Assembly (NCBI GenBank): GCA_034440575.1
Contig: JAOTOL010001277.1
Coordinates: 434,001 to 498,000, forward strand
Length of the DNA: 64,000 nt
From: Imbricaverruca yamaguchii
Lineage: Eukaryota; Arthropoda; Thecostraca; Neoverrucidae
Reading direction: 5' to 3'
Program-made: the position numbers and the translations under genes
Part shown: positions 56,771 through 64,000 of the stretch, in pieces
How positions within the stretch are numbered: the first letter of the stretch is position 1
Layout: each line of letters begins with the position of its first letter
Notes under the pieces: model-generated
The model's database searches: none
What the model was told of the DNA's origin: nothing
Seen by the model: the letters and a program-made list of their open reading frames with translations, nothing else

Positions 56771-57350
56771 GAGTGTCCCTGGATCTACAGAGTAACATCC
56801 CCATAGCATAACAAGCTACACAGGTTGCCCGAAACAGGCATCTCTGATATTTCAAAGGCACTTGACAGCGGGAGCGTGTCCATGGGCACTTGTCATTCCA
56901 AGGGGACAGCTCGGGAACTCCAAGGGGACGCGTGACACCTCGAAATGGTAGAGGAGCGCCACATTGAATATCCACGCCTACACTGCTGTCTAACCTCCCA
57001 TGACACCCTTCGCATGGCGTCAGACACATTCTGGAGCTATTGAGGTGTCTACTTGAAATTACAGGGGGACCCCTGCAGTCGATGTCGATGGGGTAGCTCT
57101 GCACGGACAGAGAGTGACACATTACACACTGTGCCACTACTCAAACTCCCATTGTACCCTTGTGTTCGACTAGGGCTACCCCTGTAGATCCAGGTGTGGC
57201 CGTGAAATTGCAATGGAGCGTTCAGAAATCCCAGGGGAAGCCTGACACCTTTACATGACACTCCCCTACTCACATACGAGCCCTTGAACTTCTACGGTGT
57301 CTACCAAAAATGTGCGCTATCAGGGGTACCTCAACAACCACACTGACACC
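56771..57350 (-). repeat. Degenerate GACACC/CCAAGGGGA-type minisatellite in V-ATPase intron
   Basis: Words such as CCAAGGGGAC, CGTGACACCT, CCAGGGGAAGCCTGACACCT and GTGTCTAC recur irregularly. Minus-strand frames of 74-123 codons are repeat-like and unidentified. Confidence 0.5.
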
Positions 57351-57964
57351 AAGGAGGCACCAATAGGCCGGCTGTGAGGGGGAGTACCCCCGTTCCCTTG
57401 CCAATTTCGTTCATGCATTACCAGTGTTCACGAATTAAAAATGTAATGCTAGTTGTATGGCGCAGCGTGAAAGTAACTGACCAAAAAAGCCTTGTCGCAC
57501 ACCTTCCTGCTTCGCCCTCTCTCTCTAGCTTCGGCTTTTGACGCCGCACTGGGTGCATCCTTTCTCCTTACCGTCAGGCGAAGGTACTGTTCAAATACAA
57601 GACAACGAACTGTGGTGGCGTGCTTTATGAACATGACGTGCTGTTCCTCTTGAAGAGAAAGCCTAACACGAAACTTTGTGTCATGCATGACGACCTTCTT
57701 TGAACATTTCGTGCTTCCGGATCTGCGGGTGGGCGCAGGCGTGCATACGGCGGATGGTGAAGAGGGGTCATTCCTCCCAGAAATTGTCGGTAAAGCCCTT
57801 TGTGAACAGTCCACATTCATGAGGTGATTGGGTGCTCAAGATATTGCGGTGGGATGCCGCAATAGTAGAAGCTGAGTGGAGCAGGACTGTATTCCCTTTC
57901 TTATGCGGGCCAACATTAGACTAACAAAAGGTCCTTGCTTTAATTTTAGTTTTGGTCTATGACA
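57351..57964 (-). other. V-ATPase intron with an anonymous frame
   Basis: A 123-codon minus-strand frame at 57449-57820 is unidentified and not part of subunit a. No splice sites link it to the gene. Confidence 0.35.
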
Positions 57965-58009
57965 ATTGGTTGGAAAGAATGGCATGAAATGCCATTCTTT
58001 CCAACCAAT
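57965..58009. repeat. Perfect 21-bp inverted repeat with 3-nt loop
   Basis: ATTGGTTGGAAAGAATGGCA plus T (57965-57985) pairs perfectly with 57989-58009 across GAA. V-ATPase intron. Confidence 0.97.
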
Positions 58010-58104
58010 ATGTCCTTCCCCTAGTCATGAAAAACACCGCATATCAACTGTGGATCACAACGGGCAAATTGCGTCTAGGAACACTTCCCTCGGCGCCCCA
58101 ACGC

Positions 58105-58215
58105 GTGGAAACCGATAAAACGACCCTCTCGACCGTCAGGCCACATAGCGTCAACAACCTCCTGCGCCGATCCTGGTGGCCCTCGGGTCCCGAATATTGG
58201 CAGGCCACGGGGGAC
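58105..58215 (-). mobile_element. Diverged SINE core fragment
   Basis: CCACATAGCGTCAACAACCT and CCTGCGCCGATCCTGG on the plus strand correspond to the reverse complement of the SINE core (TCATATAGCGTCGCCAACCT...CACACCGTTTGGTCGCG at 55007 onward). No head could be recognised. Confidence 0.5.
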
Positions 58216-58602
58216 GTGCATAATAGTCCAAATCTTACTACATGATGCTTGGAATGGTGCGAAAATAATTGACATACAAATCCTCTTATCCCCGAACCTA
58301 CGTTCCCTTAAATACAGCATCTTGAGCTCGCGGAGCTGATACTGGAATGCCATCGGGCACCCCAAATTCCACATTGAACTCAAAATTGCAAACAAATCTG
58401 GAGTATTGTCAACTGTTAAAATGTTTCAGATCTGTGAAAACCAATATATACTGCTTGCAAGTACGTTGGCCTATCTGGATATCCCACGAGCTGTAGTCCG
58501 GCTGATGAGAATTGGGCGAGCTTTACCTTAACCACGAACAGCCAAGATCCGGGCGTTTCTTACTGGTGGGGATCGCAGTTAGTCGCTCGTACACAAACCG
58601 AC

Positions 58603-58742
58603 CTCATTTTCTATCTTCTTGGCGCCGAGTTGTTTCTCCTTCCAAACCAGCCAGCCGGCGGCGGCAGCCATGAGCATGCCGTGTCCAAGGTCGCCAAACA
58701 TGACGGCGAACAGGAACGGGAACGTGATGATGGTGTACGGCG
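58603..58742 (-). CDS. ATP6V0A: V-ATPase V0 subunit a, first membrane-helix exon
   Basis: 140 nt between TGTGTGGCAG (ending 58743) and GTCGGT (from 58602). Two bases complete an Ala codon, then [40 protein letters not shown] and KKIENE follow. [19 protein letters not shown] is the hallmark of the first membrane helix of subunit a, where the soluble N-terminal arm joins the membrane domain. Confidence 0.96.
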
Positions 58743-59225
58743 CTGCCACACAGAAGCAAACGAATGACATGATACACCAACCAAGTCAGAGGTATCTATG
58801 CACTCATCATCTAACATGGCCATGTTTTGATACCTAACGGACAGGGGTTGACGGAGTATATCACGGCGCCAGTTAATATCCAAAGACGGAGTCGCTTGGT
58901 TCGCACTGAGTGCAGTTTTGACTCCCGAATGTCGTCAGTGAAATTCTTTTCTTTTTTCTCGAAATATGCTGGTACGAATTTGATCAGAAACACGGTCAAG
59001 CTGTAAAAAAAAGTGACACACTTATCATTTTCTACAGTCCAATTCGTGTCTATATGCAAATGCATCAAGTGTACAAATTACACACCTGGTCGACATATTG
59101 CGATTACAACATCATTGTGCTCACAGTTTCACCAGCACGCCCGAGTCAGTGTGAGCGCTAATATAAGCCGCACACGCTTACAAAATCTAACACATCACGG
59201 ATCGAGGTGCACCACAAAAAGTTAC
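58743..59225 (-). other. V-ATPase intron, nothing recognised
   Basis: Short frames only. No repeat recognised. Confidence 0.5.
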
Positions 59226-59589
59226 CGGGATTCATCTCGCGGTAGGTGGCTACGCCGTATGCGTCAACCAGAGTCTGAAAGCCCTGCGTGAACTTGTTGG
59301 TGCGGTTGTAGGTGGGAGGCGCCTCCTTTGTCTGGATGCTGTTGAGTACGGGACTGACGGATGAGCCGGACCTCTCAGAGCCGCGCCGCAACGCCAGCTG
59401 GATCGTCTCTGTGTCGGCCGTTGGCACCCAGCACTCGGCGATCAGACACTTCTGCGTCACGTCCAGGTTGAACCAGTTGAGCGTGTGGTAGATGGCTTTG
59501 ATCTTGCGGACCTTCACGAACCACGCGCGGATGTTCTTAGCAGCTGCCACCAGCACGCGGTGCCGATGGTCCTGGGTTTGCGCCAGAAC
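59226..59589 (-). CDS. ATP6V0A: V-ATPase V0 subunit a, 364-nt exon of the cytosolic arm
   Basis: It lies between TCTCCCCGCAG (ending 59590) and GTAACT (from 59225). It encodes VLAQTQDHRHRVLVAAAKNI, RAWFVKVRKIKAIYHTLNWF, NLDVTQKCLIAECWVPTADT, ETIQLALRRGSERSGSSVSP, then PPTYNRTNKFTQGFQTLVDA and YGVATYREMNP. This is the conserved C-terminal half of the cytosolic arm, which contacts V1 stator subunits in the family. The first 18 exon bases are also the edge of a 50-bp tandem unit that fills the preceding intron. Confidence 0.96.
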
Positions 59590-60590
59590 CTGCGGGGAGA
59601 TCACGGGCCGTATGATAGGTGCTGGGTTTGTTCCAGCACCTGCGGGGAGATCACGGGCCGTATGATAGGTGCTGGGTTTGTGCCAGCACCTGCGGGGAGA
59701 TCACGGGCCGTATGATAGGTGCTGGGTTTGTGCCAGCACCTGCGGGGAGATCACGGGCCGTATGATAGGTGCTGGGTTTGCGCCAGAACCTGCGGGGAGA
59801 TCACGGGCCGTATGATAGGTGCTGGGTTTGTGCCAGCACCTGCGGGGAGATCACGGGCCGTATGATAGGTGCTGGGTTTGCGCCAGAACCTGCGGGGAGA
59901 TCACGGGCCGTATGATAGGTGCTGGGTTTGTTCCAGCACCTGCGGGGAGATCACGGGCCGTATAATAAGTGCTGGGTTTGTGCCAGCACCTGCGGGAGAT
60001 CACGGGTCGTATGATAAGTGCTGGGTTTGTTCCAGAACCTGCGGGGAGATCACGGGCCGTATGATAGGTGCTGGGTTTTTGCCAGCACCTGCGGGGAGAT
60101 CACGGGCCGTATGATAGGTGTTGGGTTTGTGCCAGCACCTGCGGGGAGATCACGGGCCGTATGATAGGTGCTGGGTTTGTGCCAGCACCTGCGGGGAGAT
60201 CACGGGCCGTATGATAAGTGCTGGGTTTGTGCCAGCACCTGCGGGGAGATCACGGGTGGTGTCACAGATCATGAGTCTGCTCCAGCACCTGCGGGGAGAT
60301 CACGGGTGGTGTCACAGATCATAGGTCCGCACCAGGACCTGGGGGAGATCACGGGTGGTGTCACAGATCATAGGTCCGCACCAGGACCTGGGGGAGATCA
60401 CGGGTGGTGTCACAGATCATAGGTCCGCACCAGGACCTGGGGAAGATCACGGTCGGTGGCACACGCCATCGGTCTGCATCAGCACCTCCGGGGAGGCTAC
60501 TGGTGGCGCAACAAGTTCTGGGTCTGTGCGAACACCTGCAGATAGATCACGGGTGGCATGACAGGTGCTGGGTTTGCCCCAATACCTGCA
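59572..60590 (-). repeat. 50-bp minisatellite copying a 3' splice site, ~20 units
   Basis: Fourteen near-identical units begin at 59572, 59622, ... 59972, 60021, ... 60221. Plus-strand unit: CTGGGTTTGTGCCAGCACCT, GCGGGGAGATCACGGGCCGT, ATGATAGGTG. About six diverged units (49-50 bp) continue to 60590. Unit 1 holds the real exon start: on the minus strand, GATCTCCCCGCAG|GTTCTGG. Nearly every other unit carries the same GCAG|GT border with GTGCTGGCACAAACCCAG after it. The array is intronic except for 18 bases. Confidence 0.97.
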
Positions 60591-60935
60591 TTTCTGTAGC
60601 GGGACCTTGCGTAACACACCGAACTACGAGGAAAGAAGGGAACATAAATTAGTCTCATTTTGCGGTCAGTACAAAAGCTGCATTGCAACCGGCAGGAGTT
60701 GCCACCTTAGGGTGGCAAGCAGCGGGAGGGATCCATCTCCAGTCATTGCGAGTCGTGCGGAATTTATCTTAGCTCCGAGTGAAACGGATGAGATTACGTG
60801 ACCATTTTCAACACATAGCACCTGTATCCGAGCAATACCTAGTGAGGCAGACAACCACTGGCTACGTGGAGTAAGATCCCATCCACCAGGCCAGCCTGCA
60901 CTGTATTGGACAACAGGGAGCTGACCACCACTGAC
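60591..60935 (-). other. V-ATPase intron, proximal part
   Basis: No gene or repeat recognised between the array and the 5' splice site at 60935. Confidence 0.5.
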
Positions 60936-61112
60936 CGTGTTGAGGTCCTCTATGCGGGTCATGACGCCCATCTTCATCTCACGCCGTTCAGGCGGGGTCT
61001 CGGGGCACGGGTACAGCGTGGCGCGAAATCCCTCGCAGATCTTTTTCACGCGTGTCTTCAGCTGTTCGCCTTGGAAGAAGATGATAAACACCGATTTGTA
61101 GACTTGGTCGCC
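60936..61112 (-). CDS. ATP6V0A: V-ATPase V0 subunit a, first exon within the window
   Basis: 177 nt, phase 0 at both ends, between CCATTCGCAG (ending 61113) and GTCAGT (from 60935). It encodes [40 protein letters not shown] and [19 protein letters not shown]. Subunit a is the stator-linked membrane subunit of the vacuolar proton pump, which acidifies endomembrane compartments. The family is ~830-850 residues, so ~210 N-terminal residues lie beyond 61113, outside or in exons not recognised before the window ends. The seven exons sum to 1896 nt (631 codons plus stop) with no frame break. Confidence 0.96.
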
Positions 61113-61749
61113 CTGCGAATGGTAGGGCGCGATGCTTAGTAATCCCGTGCAAGATCGTCAAGTGTTTGGCACGTGTTAGCTTTGGGCGGCTGGACACCAA
61201 CTGAAACTCATTTCACTTTCGTGTTTTCGCCATCTTGTCGCGAAGATCAGATACTTAATTATACTGCATACAACTTTTCGAAGTCATTCTATCCAGGTGA
61301 ATCTCTTGTATGCATCATAGTTTGTTGCACTCCATGCTGGTTCATTAAAGGTTTGGCAAAACACACCGAAATGCAAGCATTTACTAACATTTATCTTCAA
61401 CACATAACAGTCCATATAATTCCCAGAATCTTCTAGAGACTGAATTATACTGCTGGTAGAATTATCTGTGCATTGTTGAAATCAATTAGGTGTCATATAA
61501 ATTGGATTCATAATACACACTTTGCCGCATTCCATCATAGTGCGATACACTCTGCAACCGTTATGCTGCAATACCACCTGAGTTGTATGCAGAATTTGTG
61601 CTCGACTCGAATTGTTTGAGTCGACTCCCATGTGACTCATAGATCTTGAGATCTGATTCAACTCGCAACTCAAACAGACTGACAAATTTGGATCAATTCA
61701 TATCTGACCCATCGGTAAAAGATTTTGGGTATATGTCATAAAATGTCGA
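61113..61749 (-). other. V-ATPase intron, no further exon recognised
   Basis: AT-rich. No N-terminal subunit a motif was found on the minus strand here. Confidence 0.5.
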
Positions 61750-63109
61750 TATGTGCTCTGGAGCACGTGCGCGAAACTCTTCCGGGAGAGCATCCTACTT
61801 GCGTATGTCGGCCAGTACAAGGTCTATCCTAGGGCTTAGTGACAAGCCGCCACGGTGGTTGTATAGGCCTGCGGGGCGCGCTTTACCCTGCGCAACTCCA
61901 GTTGGCTTTCGGCAAAAAGGTCTGAAATTCTTGTGCACCTAGGTCTGTATATATATGGGCGCCACCATCTAAAAAGATTGGTAGGATGCGACGCGAGAAC
62001 ACCGCTTGACAAGATGGATGCTGCAAGACACTGCGCAGTTTACACGCATAGCGCATCCCGAGCATCCGTCGCCTGAGGGAAAGTGAACGCCCTAGATACA
62101 ATTCTCAGAGCTGCATTGTGAACAGCACGAAGAACACGTTTCCCGGATGCACAGGAATCATCTTAGACAAAGCACGCATAATCTAGCTTTGAGCGGATGA
62201 ACGCTCGATAAAGGAGTAGCAGTGTTTGTCTTTCACTTCCGTAAGATGTTCGTGCGACACATGTAAAAATATTGAGAGATGTAGTACATTTGTCCAGGAT
62301 AATTATACGATGTTCCCGTAAAGCAGACGGATGTCAAGACATGTTCCAAAAAAACTTAAATGCTGGGTGTAACTGAATAGGTTCACATACAACATAAGAG
62401 TATGATCACGACGGCAACGACGGCGACAGAAATACATTTCTGCTGTCTTTGTGATGGATAGCATAAAACCATTCATGGTGCTCCACTTCTGGAGATGGTT
62501 TGTCGCTTATTGAAATTGCCTGGATGAAGTGGAGGCTCTTGAAGAAGAGGACCATACAGCTATGTTATCAACAGAGATCGACCTATGCTTGAAGGAAGCA
62601 CAACAAAAATGTCATTCACCATGATGGCGAAGAGAGCAACACTCAACACGCTGCCCTGAGGAATTCCATTTACGAGTGAAAAAGTATGCAGATAAATGGT
62701 CACCAATGCGAAAGCGAAAAAACGGTCTGCTAGAAAGCTTTGCAAGAATGTGCACATACGACCACGGATTCCACTTCTCTAAAGCTTTAAAAGAATACCA
62801 TGGCGCCAGGTGGTGTCATATGCCGCTTCAATGTCGAAGAACACATGCTTAAAAGCTGCATGAATCCAGGTACCCAAAACCAAAATATGGTCAACGGTGC
62901 TTCTGTTTCTTCTAAACCCACACTAATCGTTTGTGAAAAAAAAAACTACTTTCTAAGTACCAAGTAAGCATGACGTTTACTATTTTTTTCTCATTGGCCT
63001 GCCCGGTGAAAAGGTAAGCGATATGGGACGGTAATGCGATGGATCTAAGCCGTTTCTCGTGGGTTTCCTAATTGGCACAATAATTGCTTCGCGCCAAGCT
63101 TCCAGGAAA

Positions 63110-63138
63110 GCGCCTGCTGCCATATGGGCAGCAGGCGC
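63110..63138. repeat. 12-bp inverted repeat inside LINE F
   Basis: GCGCCTGCTGCC (63110-63121) pairs with GGCAGCAGGCGC (63127-63138) around ATATG. Nearby GGTTGAAGGT and CCAGGAAAGC are also duplicated, a sign of local copying. Confidence 0.85.
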
Positions 63139-63445
63139 TATACGGTTGAAGGTATACCCGGTTGAAGGTGGCCAGGAAAGCTTCCAGCGATTGGGGAGGA
63201 ATCCGTTTCAGCATGGCATTGTGGATCTGATCCGGCCCCTCGGCAACAATTCGCAGGGCGCTAATGGCAGATGTGAGCTCAGTGTAAATGGGGCATTGTA
63301 ATCAAGTGATCAAGTGATAAAATCAATAGAATTCTTATCACAATGCGACTTAAAACGCAAAGGCTCTCGATTGGTGCTTCCACCACAACTACGCTCAAAA
63401 ATAGAACGACCCATCTCATTGGCGACATCGGACGGGTGGGTAACA

Positions 63446-63990
63446 TCAACGTCCCCTGACTGGCTGGAAGTGTCCGGAAATACGCTTGATCTGGGACCAG
63501 ATCTGTACTGTTGGTATAAATCGATTAATATTTCCAATGTATGTTCTCCAGGACACCCTCTTTGCCTCCAGGACCGTGCGTCGAGCTAGCGTCCTGGCCT
63601 TCCGGAATGCGATAAGACTTGCCGTCGTACTGTTGCGGTCAAAAAAATTGAAGGAACGTCTGCGAGCACGGAGAACATTCCGGCTCTCCTCAGTCCACCA
63701 CCGCACAGGAGGGCGGCGGGGTATTCTGGATGTTCTAGGGATGCATTTAGAGTCCGAGTCGATGATCAGTGACGTAAAATTATCTACGGAAAGTGGTGGA
63801 CTAAGATGATACGTAGTATCGTTAGATAATTTATCGAGTACTATTTCATAAAACTGACGCCAGTTGGCCTTACTGATGTTCCGCCGCGATGGCCTCGTTC
63901 CCAGAACAGCAGAGCAGGTAAATTCCAATCAGATTGGAAAATGATCACTTCCGAGCGGGTCATCGTCTACTGACCACACACAGCGATGAC
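63446..63990 (-). pseudogene. LINE F endonuclease-polymerase linker
   Basis: A 160-codon frame starting in the endonuclease end (FTCSAVLGTRPSRRNISKAN) and running through VRWWTEESRNVLRARRRSFN and TLARRTVLEAKRVSWRTYIG to IWSQIKRISGHFQ. The WW-EE...RRR pattern and SW--Y are standard in I/Jockey-type linkers. The same segment exists in LINE B near 15110. Confidence 0.8.
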
Positions 63991-64000
63991 TGACATGAGG

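Larger units (their letters stand above)
61750..64000 (-). mobile_element. LINE F: I-like retrotransposon, runs off the window
   Basis: Minus-strand order from the window edge: endonuclease end and linker (63990-63446: LGSDHF-type start, PRRPPVRWWTEESRNVLRAR), reverse transcriptase start (63537-63310), SLVNGIPQGSVLSVALFAIM (near 62680), and thumb with RRRMLGMRYACKLRSVLQHP (near 62060). RNase H is not seen, so the 3' end is truncated at about 61750. Broken by stops. Because it lies upstream of the V-ATPase exons on the same strand, it probably sits in another intron of that gene. Confidence 0.85.

Noticed and set aside
59572..60590. CRISPR-like regular repeat
   Set aside because: Units are directly adjacent with no spacers; it is a minisatellite inside an intron.
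59485..60652. Plus-strand frames with repeated CGEITGRMIGAG-type peptides
   Set aside because: Translation of the 50-bp intron minisatellite on the wrong strand of the V-ATPase gene.

Overview
The window is nuclear DNA from an invertebrate animal. Host genes are split by GT-AG introns. The DNA is dense with non-LTR retrotransposons (I-like and CR1-like), tRNA-derived SINEs, MITEs, minisatellites and long (CT)n/(AT)n tracts. Short CCTAA runs (the TTAGG motif of arthropod telomeres) and the repeat types fit an arthropod, but the sequence alone does not fix the species. Nothing bacterial or organellar was seen.

Only three host loci are firmly supported. (1) One internal thioredoxin exon with the WCGPC active site at 4331-4435 (- strand). 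(2) An intact 252-codon XLF/Cernunnos (NHEJ1) reading frame at 43343-44101 (+ strand), the end-joining scaffold protein. (3) The C-terminal ~631 codons of V-ATPase V0 subunit a, in seven exons from 61112 down to the stop at 46565 (- strand). All six internal junctions join in frame. XLF and the V-ATPase gene converge, with ~2.5 kb between their stop codons.

Layout: 1-2457, a transposon-like block made of minisatellite; 2458-6650, thioredoxin exon, Penelope remnant, SINE; 6650-11095, decayed I-like LINE (A); 11095-11855, second minisatellite-bodied block; 12718-18330, I-like LINE (B); 19864-21635, CR1-like LINE; 21714-25110, 5' half of an I-like LINE (C, + strand); 25138-25977, CR1 fragment carrying two SINEs; 26131-31340, mostly unassigned AT-rich DNA; 31341-33775, third minisatellite-bodied block; 34018-39370, TE fragments; 41500-42707, piggyBac-like MITE holding a SINE; 43343-61112, XLF and V-ATPase with TE-filled introns; 61750-64000, I-like LINE (F) running off the window.

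The most unusual signals are these. (a) Two tandem arrays inside the V-ATPase gene, each built from an exon edge plus its splice site: ~20 copies of a 3' splice site at 59572-60590 and three copies of a 5' splice site at 47195-47350. (b) A family of very short retro-insertions, 29-63 bp, several with 8-13 bp target-site duplications. They match the 3' end of local SINEs and carry a GGGCGC...GCGCCC hairpin. (c) SINEs with different tRNA heads but one shared core. (d) Transposon-like blocks whose body is a degenerate minisatellite.
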